Of a DNA stretch of 37,198 nt, positions 7,606-14,481 are shown piece by piece. The stretch covers positions 1-37,198 of the forward strand of contig CALJMD010000004.1 of assembly GCA_937981915.1 (NCBI GenBank). The letters are read 5' to 3'. Origin of the DNA: an uncultured Acidimicrobiales bacterium. Lineage in GTDB: Bacteria; Actinomycetota; Acidimicrobiia; Acidimicrobiales; SZUA-35. The translations under genes were made by a program, and so were the position numbers. The first letter of the stretch is position 1. Each line of letters starts with the position of its first letter. The notes under the pieces are model-generated. The model worked only from the letters and a program-made list of their open reading frames with translations, was not told the DNA's origin and did not search any database.

Positions 7606-9593
7606 TACGCTTCCAACGCTCTACTCAGGCGGTGAATGAGCAACGGCGCACTGAATGGCTTGGTGACGTAGTCGTAGGCACCGAGCTCGAATGCCCGCTG
7701 AAGTTCCATCTCCCGGGATCGGGTAGCCAAAACCACTACTCGATAGCGCCCTAGGCCACCGGCTTCGCGAAGCTGGCGGAGCATTTGGAGTCCGTCCAGG
7801 CCTCGCTGGTCGAGTTCCATCAGCACCACTCTGGGAAGTGGGGGACCGCCGGGGCGGGTGAGGTCATCCATGGCGTCGAGCGCCTGGCGGTAGTGAACAA
7901 CTTTGAGTCCTCGACGAACGAGGGTGCCCACCAGCACGTCACCGAGGTTCCGGTCGGGGTCGATGAGCATGACGTCGGGTGCTTCGGTTTCGGAGTCGCG
8001 CCAGTCCGCCCGCACGATTCTCGGGGAGTCTGGAGCCGAGGCCCGATCGAGGGCCGCCCGCCCGATTTCGACCAGTTCTTCCAGGGATCGCCCGTCAGCC
8101 GGGAACGACACCGAAGCGGATCGGACATCCAGCTCGTTGAGTCCGTATTTGCTGTGGACTTGTTCAAGTCGTCGGGTCAATACTTGTCGGGAGGCGCCCC
8201 GTAGCACGATGACGAGAAGCTCCGGCGAGTAGCGGGCGATCACGTCTTCGGTTCGGAACTCTCTGGCGATTTCGTCCGCCAGCGGGTCGATGGTGCCGTC
8301 GTTGTCGACACCAAGAGGGAGCGTTACCAGACCGATGCCAACCGGCTGGTTCTGGCGGAAGGCGGAAAGAAGGAGGCGTTCGATGAGAACCGTGGCCATA
8401 CTCCACGCCTGCAAGCTTCGCTCGCCGACAATGTTTCGGACCGGTTCGAGAAGGGCGCGACGCCGCAGCAACGCCTTCACTGCCGACGCCAGATCGTCAG
8501 GTTCGAGCGAACCTCCGAAGTACAAGTCGGCTCCGGCCCGCAGCATCTCACTCGAGTACTGTTCGTCGCCGATCACCACCGCAGCAGACCGGCGCGTTGA
8601 ACGGTCTGACCGGATGACTTGGATCAAGTTCTCGTTGCTCAGTTCGTTGTCCGACGGGGTCAACACCACCGCCCGGGCCTGTTCCGCCCGTAGCAGTTCG
8701 ATCAGCGCGGCCGGTGACGGTGCAACCGACGCGTCTAGACCGCGGTCAGCTAGGGCCCCGGCGGCTTCGGGAGCGTAGTCGCCAAGTACGGCGACAGTTG
8801 ACGGGTAGCTTTGGCGGGCCATTTCTCGGCGGACTTCTAGAATCACGTCGCTGGGTTTTACCTCGGCGGTGAGAATGGTGGTCACCCACTCGGCTGCCGC
8901 CGCCCGGTCGGCCACGCCGTGGATGGGAGCAACCAGAACAAACGGTTTGAGTGGATAGGTCTCGCGCATGCTGCGCAGGAGAGGGCGAGCTTGACCTAGA
9001 TCGGGATCGTCGACGACGGCCAGGATGGCAGAAGGGGTTGCGGTTGAGGTATCGACGCCGTCCACGTGTTGGACCACAGCCAAGCCTTGAGCGAAGGCCG
9101 ACCAGACAAGTTCGTCGACGTGTTCGGTTATAGGTCCGACGACGGCGAGTGGCGCGCTCATGCGGGGGACTTGTTTGATCTCGGCCACGGTGGTGGCGAT
9201 GATCGTCCTGGCGTCATCGAGCGAGGAAGCCAGGGTGACGGCGTTGGTCGGACCGAGGTCAGCCGACTGCAGCTCGACAGCGGCATCGCGGAGCAGGTCA
9301 GAGGCCTGGGCGAAGCCGAGAGCGTCCACCTTGAGAGCAGTGAGTTCGCAGAGTTCGACCGCGGCGTCGACCTCAAACGATTCGAGGCTGCGGTCGAACA
9401 AGGCGGCCGTCATCTGCTCGATGCGCCGCAGACCCTGTTCTAGCCTGGCGTGAACCCGGTCCCAGGTCTCATCGAGGACGCGTCGGCTTATGTCGTCTAG
9501 GTCATCTTGTGCATGACCAATGAGCGTTTCACCGCTTTCCACGTTGATCCTGTCGGCTGGACCAAACGAATCAATCTGGGCCTTACGACCCAA
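7605..9593 (-). CDS. Multi-domain pseudo-response regulator with degenerate Hpt, REC and GGDEF domains and a C-terminal REC with Asp-to-Glu
   Basis: A 662-residue protein, from TTG 9593; GTG 9542 with AGGAT 5 nt upstream is an attractive alternative start. Residues ~30-140 are helical and Hpt-like: TALKVDALGF sits where H-TLKG is expected, with no His. Residues ~146-260 and ~265-380 resemble receiver folds without the acidic pocket. Residues ~385-520 resemble a GGDEF domain in which the signature is RYSPELLVIV (SPELL in place of GGDEF), so no diguanylate cyclase activity is expected. Residues 539-660 are a recognisable receiver with MLIDPD (D545, D547), ATR and TKPF (K645). The phospho-acceptor position reads VVLMELDQRGLDG, where Glu593 replaces Asp. 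Glu mimics phospho-Asp, so this may be locked on. It heads the HEAT/GT2 genes. Confidence 0.78.
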   Translation of the reverse strand: MGRKAQIDSFGPADRINVESGETLIGHAQDDLDDISRRVLDETWDRVHARLEQGLRRIEQMTAALFDRSLESFEVDAAVELCELTALKVDALGFAQASDLLRDAAVELQSADLGPTNAVTLASSLDDARTIIATTVAEIKQVPRMSAPLAVVGPITEHVDELVWSAFAQGLAVVQHVDGVDTSTATPSAILAVVDDPDLGQARPLLRSMRETYPLKPFVLVAPIHGVADRAAAAEWVTTILTAEVKPSDVILEVRREMARQSYPSTVAVLGDYAPEAAGALADRGLDASVAPSPAALIELLRAEQARAVVLTPSDNELSNENLIQVIRSDRSTRRSAAVVIGDEQYSSEMLRAGADLYFGGSLEPDDLASAVKALLRRRALLEPVRNIVGERSLQAWSMATVLIERLLLSAFRQNQPVGIGLVTLPLGVDNDGTIDPLADEIAREFRTEDVIARYSPELLVIVLRGASRQVLTRRLEQVHSKYGLNELDVRSASVSFPADGRSLEELVEIGRAALDRASAPDSPRIVRADWRDSETEAPDVMLIDPDRNLGDVLVGTLVRRGLKVVHYRQALDAMDDLTRPGGPPLPRVVLMELDQRGLDGLQMLRQLREAGGLGRYRVVVLATRSREMELQRAFELGAYDYVTKPFSAPLLIHRLSRALEA

Positions 9594-9604
9594 TCAAAAG
9601 CGGG

Positions 9605-9949
9605 CTAGTAGGGGAGTCGGAAACAGTTGTCGATGACGGCGGTCTGAAGCGAGGTTGTAATCGTTCGGCGGAGCTTGGCTTGCGCCGTTGAGTCTGTCGC
9701 CTCAATCGTGTCGTACTGGTGAATGGTGACTGTTACGCCGCGGGTCAGTTCGAAGTGAACGGGATCGGTGAGTATTTCGAAGCGCAGGTCGCCGGCAACA
9801 ATCGACGACTCGTCCCCATCGGCTTCAACGGAGAACGCTTGACTAGATGCCTGGCGCGTCATCGACCAGGTGTAGGCCACTTGGGCCCGACCGGCGGGCT
9901 CGTTCAAGCTGGCGATGGCGAGCTCTGCATCAACAAGCTTTTCGATCAT
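9605..9949 (-). CDS. Small conserved-looking hypothetical protein, first in the GT2 operon
   Basis: A 114-residue protein of unknown function. ATG 9949 is preceded by GGGGAACGAAC, a usable Shine-Dalgarno sequence. It has no signal peptide or TM segment. The middle (GDLRFEILTDPVHFELTRG, VTVTIHQYDTIEA) reads as alternating beta strands, and the C-terminus ends CFRLPY. The plus strand opposite also has open frames, but they lack a comparable start. The stop lies 12-62 bp from the possible starts of the regulator gene, so it is probably the first gene of that operon. I do not recognise a family. Confidence 0.55.
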   Translation of the reverse strand: MIEKLVDAELAIASLNEPAGRAQVAYTWSMTRQASSQAFSVEADGDESSIVAGDLRFEILTDPVHFELTRGVTVTIHQYDTIEATDSTAQAKLRRTITTSLQTAVIDNCFRLPY

Positions 9950-10115
9950 GTTCGTTCCCCGCCTGTCTCCACGACGCCGTAGCTAACGACAGTAGCGAAC
10001 ACCGGTCACTCAAAGCGACATCTGATTGCCATATGGACAAGCTGGACTTTGCATGACTGGCGATACATAATCAATTTCTGGCGGGTCGAATCAGCTTTTG
10101 ATTCTGGGAGGGATC
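9950..10115. other. Intergenic region upstream of GT2 operon and small plus-strand ORF
   Basis: These 166 bp separate the leftward GT2 operon from a rightward 29-codon ORF and must hold at least the operon promoter. It is AT-richer toward 10020-10110 (TTTGCATGACTGG, GATACATAATC). I cannot place a confident -35/-10 pair with standard spacing. I see no strong palindrome. Confidence 0.3.
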
Positions 10116-10205
10116 ATGCAAGGAAACCGAGTTTTTGTGTTTGCCGTTGCCGTCGTGGCCATATTGCTGGCCGTTGAGCCGTTAGCGCCATCTGACGTGC
10201 AGTGA
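10116..10205 (+). CDS. Putative 29-residue single-pass membrane or signal-like peptide
   Basis: ATG 10116 is preceded by GGGAGGGATC, one of the best Shine-Dalgarno sequences in the window. The frame runs 29 codons to TGA at 10205. The peptide begins MQGNRVFVFAVAVVAILLAV, a positively charged residue followed by ~15 hydrophobic residues, and then a short polar tail (EPLAPSDVQ). It could be a small membrane protein or a peptide with a cleavable signal. It lies in the gap between two leftward operons and converges on the sigma-factor fusion (stop 10211). The support is the ribosome-binding site plus hydrophobicity. No homologue is known to me, and chance cannot be excluded. Confidence 0.45.
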   Translation: MQGNRVFVFAVAVVAILLAVEPLAPSDVQ

Positions 10206-10210
10206 CGGGA

Positions 10211-11557
10211 CTAGGCGGGTGTGTAGTTGATTCGGATCACCGTCTGATAACAAACGCCGGTCATATCGCATACCGAGTAGCGGGCGTAGTCGTCGGTCGT
10301 GCGGAACCCGACTGAGGGAAGCACGAAATACAGTCTGGGTTGGGTTGGGTTTGGATCGAATCGCAAGCCACCTCGGGCGGGCGCGTCCCAAACGGTGAAC
10401 GTCTCGGGGTCAAGAAGGCTTGTTGCTTCGGCCGAGCCGAGCGGGATCGAAACCTCGGTCATCGACGTGTCGGCGGCCAGGGTGAGTTGTTCGTTGGCGG
10501 TGTAATCGGCGACGTTGCTGATTTCTGGTGTCGTGGTTGAGATCACGGTGGTCACCGTTGTCACGGTCGTCAACGATGTGGTCGTTGGGGTCGTGACAGG
10601 GATCGTGGTCTCCATGTTCTCGAAGATGTCCTCGAGTGGCTCGCTGTTATCATCGGGCACCGAATCGCCGGGCTGGCCGTTCGCTCCGTCGGCGCCGTCA
10701 TTGATGGCGTTCTCGTCTTCGCTCTGAGCCTGGTTGTCGATCGCCTGAGCAGACGTGGTCGGGGTGGCAGGGATTGTGGTAGCGCTGGTTTCCTGGCGCC
10801 TTGTTTGTTCAATGATGAGCGGCTCGTCCGGCACCGGTTGCTGTTTTTCAGACGACTCGTCGGCGTCGCTGACGAACAGGGCGGCCGATCTATCGTCGTC
10901 GGCGCCGTTGGGAGCCGACTCGCCATCAAGGCCAACCGGGTCGGTGGGTTCGATCTCGACGTAGGTTCCACCGTCGCCGCTCAACTGATTGGCGGCCACT
11001 AGCACCAAGATGATGGCGGCTACCGCCGCCAAGGCAGCGATAGCCCGGTGCTGTAGCCCTTTGACCGCCGTGATGGATTTGCCCAGGCGGTGGGCTGTTT
11101 CGTGAATGGAGAGATCCTCCATGAATCTCATCTGGATGACTTCCCGTTGTTCAACGGTCAAGTCGGAAATGAGATTCTCGACGGTCATCTTGTCGGCGAC
11201 GCGCTCGTCAAACGAACTCTCGTGCCTGTCGACGATGTCGACGTGCTCCAGCGATGTCTCTTCGGGGCGGGAACGGCGACGTTCGTCGATCAACCGGCTT
11301 CGGGCTATTGAGTGGATGTAGCCCCAGATCTGCTGATCGGTGTCGAACTGCAGGCGATTGAGGGCGCGAACGAACTCGGCCATGACTTGGTTTGCCATCG
11401 CCTCGGGAACGTCGGATCCGCGTCGACCCAGGTATCCCTGTAGGTCGGGTAGACACTGTTGCACCAGGTCATTCGTTGATCTGTCACAACCGTTTCGAGC
11501 ATCGTGAACGAGCTCAATTAGCGGGACTGTCGTCCGCGCAACCATGATTCTTGCCAC
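10211..11557 (-). CDS. ECF-like sigma factor fused to a transmembrane helix and extracytoplasmic Ig-like domain
   Basis: A 448-residue protein starting GTG 11557 or ATG 11545 (AGAGG upstream). Residues ~28-95 are sigma region 2 (NQVMAEFVRALNRLQ, WGYIHSIARSRLIDERRR). Residues ~125-172 are sigma region 4 (SDLTVEQREVIQMRFMEDLS, then LGKSITAVKGLQHRAIAAL). A hydrophobic helix at 175-191 (AALAAVAAIILVLVAAN) directly abuts region 4. An acidic, Ser/Thr-rich linker of ~150 residues follows, including a TT-rich tract near 317-345. The C-terminal ~100 residues (NEQLTL..., GGLRFDPNP, DDYARYSVCDMTGVCYQTVIRINYTP) have the pattern of cadherin/Big-type Ig-like domains with two Cys. The predicted topology is sigma inside and Ig-like outside, a membrane-tethered sigma factor. 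The upstream gene encodes a paralogue without the extension. Confidence 0.85.
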   Translation of the reverse strand: MARIMVARTTVPLIELVHDARNGCDRSTNDLVQQCLPDLQGYLGRRGSDVPEAMANQVMAEFVRALNRLQFDTDQQIWGYIHSIARSRLIDERRRSRPEETSLEHVDIVDRHESSFDERVADKMTVENLISDLTVEQREVIQMRFMEDLSIHETAHRLGKSITAVKGLQHRAIAALAAVAAIILVLVAANQLSGDGGTYVEIEPTDPVGLDGESAPNGADDDRSAALFVSDADESSEKQQPVPDEPLIIEQTRRQETSATTIPATPTTSAQAIDNQAQSEDENAINDGADGANGQPGDSVPDDNSEPLEDIFENMETTIPVTTPTTTSLTTVTTVTTVISTTTPEISNVADYTANEQLTLAADTSMTEVSIPLGSAEATSLLDPETFTVWDAPARGGLRFDPNPTQPRLYFVLPSVGFRTTDDYARYSVCDMTGVCYQTVIRINYTPA

Positions 11558-11592
11558 CTCTGAAGACTCCTTGGTATGTTGCTCCCGGCGGC

Positions 11593-11611
11593 GTGGTCAT
11601 TTGTTGACCAC
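11593..11611. promoter_or_regulatory. Perfect inverted repeat upstream of the sigma fusion gene
   Basis: GTGGTCATTTGTTGACCAC has two perfect 7-nt arms and a 5-nt spacer, 36-54 nt upstream of the GTG start of the sigma-fusion gene on the minus strand. Outer GG/CC bases extend the symmetry after one mismatch. Its TGGTCA/TGACCA half-sites recur in the palindrome at 11718-11733. It may be an operator or an mRNA hairpin. No T-run follows on the minus strand. Confidence 0.5.
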
Positions 11612-11653
11612 ACCTTCGGGTAACCGAGTGCCAGTGGCATCCGGTCTGCAAGG

Positions 11654-11680
11654 CGGGAGCTTCTCCAAATAAGGCTCCCG
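11654..11680. terminator. Inverted repeat between the two sigma genes, possible weak terminator
   Basis: CGGGAGC (11654-11660) and GCTCCCG (11674-11680) form a 7-bp GC-rich stem with a 13-nt loop, downstream of the leftward sigma gene ending at 11803. The sequence GCTCCCGGC also recurs as a direct copy at 11581-11589. No U-tract follows, so intrinsic termination is uncertain. It could instead be part of a regulatory leader for the next gene. Confidence 0.3.
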
Positions 11681-11717
11681 GCTTATCTACGTCAGAGTAT
11701 CTCCACCTAGATGCTTC

Positions 11718-11733
11718 GACCAGATATCTGGTC
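11718..11733. promoter_or_regulatory. 16-nt perfect palindrome between sigma factor genes
   Basis: GACCAGATATCTGGTC is a perfect palindrome, and flanking TT/AA extend it after one mismatch. It lies about 160 nt upstream of the sigma-fusion start. With the 11593-11611 repeat it shares TGGTC half-sites in the opposite arrangement. A dimeric regulator or promoter-proximal operator is the simplest reading. Confidence 0.45.
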
Positions 11734-11802
11734 AAAATAGCCCATAACGCAACTGGAGGGCCTGACGTCAGATGTCGCCCGGGTCGCCGATTCTGGCTCG
11801 AA

Positions 11803-12366
11803 TCAGTGGGCAATAGAGGCCACGATGTCGGCCAGAGCGGCGACCGCGCGGTACTGAAGACCTTTGACCGCCGAGACCGATTTGCCCATCCGTTCGCCTG
11901 TTTCCTCAATAGACAGGTCGTGAATGAACCGTAGCTGGAGAACCTGCTGTTGTTCGGCTGTGAGCTCATCGAGGAGGGTGGCAACGGCCAACTGGTCGGC
12001 GATCTGTTGGTCGAACGACTCGCTCACGGGAACGTCCACATCATCTTCATCCAACGGGATGTGTTCGGCTCGAAGTTTGCGACGCTCATCGATCAGCCTG
12101 CTCTTGGCGATCCGGTGAAGGTAGCTCCACACGTGCTGGTCAGATTCGAAGGTGAGACGGTAGAGCGACAGCAGAAACTCGGCCAGGACCTGATTCGTCA
12201 ACGCGTCAGGTGTCTCGGCCCCTCGCCGGGCGACGTACTGTTCGATGCGAGGCCAACACCGCTGGACCAACAGGTTGACGGAATTGGTCGAGCCGCGACG
12301 TGCGCCGTTCACGAGATGCAGTAATCCGGATGCCGTCGACAACGGGTCCGACTGTCCAATAGACAT
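11803..12366 (-). CDS. ECF-like RNA polymerase sigma factor (soluble paralogue)
   Basis: A 187-residue protein from ATG 12366 with GGAG 8 nt upstream. Region 2 is at ~30-98 (NQVLAEFLLSLYRLTFESDQHVWSY..., IAKSRLIDERRKLRA). Region 4 is at ~130-175 (LTAEQQQVLQLRFIHDLSIEETGERMGKSVSAVKGLQYRAVAAL). It is closely similar along its length to the cytoplasmic half of the next gene, down to the phrase SRLIDERR and the VKGLQ(Y/H)RA helix. It ends ~12 residues after region 4 without a TM helix. No separate anti-sigma gene is adjacent. It lies 30 bp downstream of the FemAB-like gene and may be co-transcribed with the polysaccharide operon it could regulate. Confidence 0.88.
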   Translation of the reverse strand: MSIGQSDPLSTASGLLHLVNGARRGSTNSVNLLVQRCWPRIEQYVARRGAETPDALTNQVLAEFLLSLYRLTFESDQHVWSYLHRIAKSRLIDERRKLRAEHIPLDEDDVDVPVSESFDQQIADQLAVATLLDELTAEQQQVLQLRFIHDLSIEETGERMGKSVSAVKGLQYRAVAALADIVASIAH

Positions 12367-12396
12367 GTTTGTCTCCGCCGCCCCGGGACCTGGTTA

Positions 12397-13428
12397 CTAC
12401 GCGAAGTACCGGTAGAGGAGGGCGCCCGCCCGCTCCGTCGTTGAGTCTGGAACGTCGGTGTCAGTTAACAGCTGTGTCAGCTGACCAAGAAGTGCTTGGG
12501 CGTCGTCGCTTGGGTGGTAGTCGTCGGGCGTCCACGTGAAGCGTCCAAGCACCGTGTCGGTGGCCCCGAACCTCCGCTTGAAGTCGATCAAGCCCGGCTG
12601 GTCGGAACTGCTACGACCGAGGTCAAGGTGACTGCAGCCGGCGTCGATGCCGTACCGCATTGCTTCGTACACCACTCGGTGGTTCACCCCTTCGCGTCGG
12701 AAGTCCGGGTCGGAAGCGGCGTACTTGTAGCAAGCGACATCGCCAACGGTAAGCAGCAGGCAACCTCCCACGACGCGGCCCTCGTGTCGGCCGATCACCA
12801 GAGCTCCGCCCCCGTTTGCCACATACTCATCCCACAAACGCTCGAACAGCTCGTAGGGCTGGCAGAGAAGCCCGTACTTGTGTCGGCGTACCCCAAGGTG
12901 TAGTTCGAAGAACTCGCGGAGTTCGTCGGTGCTCTGGGCGATGCCGAACTCAAGGTCGCTCTGCTTCGAGCGCTTGACCATCCGCTTCGGCATCGACGAG
13001 AACCTGGAGGACAAGTCTTCAAGCGTGCCGTCGAGGGCGATGACCTGACGTAGCGCGGTGGAGGACACCTTGAATCGGTCGTCGTCGGCCACCGGCGAGT
13101 CGATGGCGGTCATCAATGAAACCGGCACCGATCGACTGGTCAGCTCGTCGGCCAGCGCCGTCCATTTCGCCACGTCCATATTCGGGGGTAGGACGAAATC
13201 GCTGAACGGGCCGACAACGATGCGGTCGCCGCGAATATCACTGATGTGCGAGTAGGGAACTCCGGTTACCAGCTGGTCATCGGACCAGTAGCCGATGCCG
13301 TCGAGCGGCAGTTCGAACGTGTCGACCAGCACCCGAAGCCAACGGCTGCTGAGGAACAGCTCGCCGTCGAGACCTTCGATGGCATGCTGCCACTGTTGTG
13401 TTCCAAGAGGATTGAAATGACCGATCAC
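12397..13428 (-). CDS. FemAB-like / BioF2-type GNAT acyltransferase
   Basis: A 343-residue protein, GTG start at 13428 in a GTGA overlap with the upstream gene. It has the double-GNAT layout of FemAB-related proteins. The second half holds RRHKYGLLCQPYELFERLWDEY, GGALVIGRHEGRVVGGCLLL, and the distal DLGRSSSDQPGLIDFKRRFGA motif that is typical of Acetyltransf_6 proteins in exopolysaccharide loci. Such proteins transfer an acyl or aminoacyl group to a sugar, lipid or peptidoglycan precursor. Here the context favours modification of the polysaccharide. It is cytoplasmic, with no TM segment. The exact donor and acceptor are unknown. Confidence 0.8.
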   Translation of the reverse strand: MIGHFNPLGTQQWQHAIEGLDGELFLSSRWLRVLVDTFELPLDGIGYWSDDQLVTGVPYSHISDIRGDRIVVGPFSDFVLPPNMDVAKWTALADELTSRSVPVSLMTAIDSPVADDDRFKVSSTALRQVIALDGTLEDLSSRFSSMPKRMVKRSKQSDLEFGIAQSTDELREFFELHLGVRRHKYGLLCQPYELFERLWDEYVANGGGALVIGRHEGRVVGGCLLLTVGDVACYKYAASDPDFRREGVNHRVVYEAMRYGIDAGCSHLDLGRSSSDQPGLIDFKRRFGATDTVLGRFTWTPDDYHPSDDAQALLGQLTQLLTDTDVPDSTTERAGALLYRYFA

Positions 13429-14453
13429 GACTCTCTCATACCTAGGTGCGCTTCGATAATGGTTTGGGCGGCTGGCTCGTCATCTGTCTGCGGCAATGAC
13501 GGTGGTGGCGTTGGGCGGCTCGGCTCTCTAGTAGCAGAGGTTGCTGTCGCCGACCCTTGCCCGGCCGATTGGGTCGCGGGTCCCGGGGCCTGTGTCGACG
13601 TAGCCGTAATGCCGATATGGGTGGCGAAGATGCTTGTCGACACCTGGTTCGGTGAGCTGACACGACTAGTGACAACCGAGACCGGATGACCGGACTCGAC
13701 GTAGGTTTGTTCGAGCCGGCGGATAGCCGAGTCGGCCGGGAGGTCTCGATGAGGGATGCGGACCCGCACCGACGACGATTCGGCTATTGCTTCGGTTCCG
13801 GCCGGATCGTCGAAGACCACATCGGCCACCGAGCGAGTGTCAACGCAGTAGCGCTCGAGGCGAGACAACAAACGGTGCCGCCTGGCATCAGCCGGGGTTG
13901 ACGGCCACGCCATGATGGCCAACGGCTCGCCGTCGACAACGAGGACAGAGCCCGGTCGTCCTAAGCGGTCGCTGATCGACATCAGGTCGCCGGGCCGGGA
14001 CCGCACGGACTGCAGCTCAACCCGTAGCGCCTCGATCTCGCGGGCCAACTCGGCCTTCTCCCGTTCGGCGCGGTTCATCTCCCGTTCGTGGGAGTCGCCT
14101 GCACGTTGGAACCGGGTTTGCCACTCTTCTATGGCAGCGTCGTGGCGGATCTGAAGATCTATCAGTTGACGTTCGCCCGCTTCCACCATGTCGTGAATGT
14201 GTCGCTCAGTGTCAGCCATGGCCGTCTTGAGTCGCTCTACCCGAGCCCGCTCCTGGGCCGCCGTCTGCTGAACGTCACGGACCTCGGTCTTGCTCCGTTC
14301 AAGCTCTGCGGTTAGCCTCTGCGAGTTTTCTCGTTCGGCGTCGCGCTCGGCCAGCAAGCGTTGCCGGTCGTTCTTGAGCCGAGTCAGACTGGCCTCGATC
14401 TCGGAGAACACGGCTGCGAACTCGCCTGGGTTGGACTGCATGGATTCGGTCAT
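13425..14453 (-). CDS. Coiled-coil protein with a degenerate NYN (YacP-like) domain
   Basis: A 342-residue protein, ATG 14453 with AAGGA 7-8 nt upstream. Residues ~15-155 are a long charged coiled coil (RLLAERDAERENSQRL, EREMNRAEREKAELAREIE). Residues ~165-265 carry the order of YacP-type NYN RNase motifs: VLVVDGEPLAIMAWP, then ARRHRLLSRLERYC, DVVFDD, VRVRIPHRDLPADSAIRRLE, and PVSVVTSR. In active NYN proteins these read VDGYN, VFDG, AD..I and VVTSD. Here the Asn after VDG and the final Asp are missing, so nuclease activity is doubtful. The last ~75 residues are a low-complexity S/T/P/Q tail. It sits inside the polysaccharide operon, which is an odd place for an RNA-processing domain. I infer a scaffolding or regulatory role. 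Confidence 0.7.
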   Translation of the reverse strand: MTESMQSNPGEFAAVFSEIEASLTRLKNDRQRLLAERDAERENSQRLTAELERSKTEVRDVQQTAAQERARVERLKTAMADTERHIHDMVEAGERQLIDLQIRHDAAIEEWQTRFQRAGDSHEREMNRAEREKAELAREIEALRVELQSVRSRPGDLMSISDRLGRPGSVLVVDGEPLAIMAWPSTPADARRHRLLSRLERYCVDTRSVADVVFDDPAGTEAIAESSSVRVRIPHRDLPADSAIRRLEQTYVESGHPVSVVTSRVSSPNQVSTSIFATHIGITATSTQAPGPATQSAGQGSATATSATREPSRPTPPPSLPQTDDEPAAQTIIEAHLGMRES

Positions 14454-14481
14454 GCGACCGTCCTTTCGATCAGCGGCACGG

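Noticed and set aside
7605-9593. Active diguanylate cyclase in the large regulator.
   Set aside because: The GGDEF position reads SPELL, so the catalytic and metal residues are missing. Only the fold appears to be kept.
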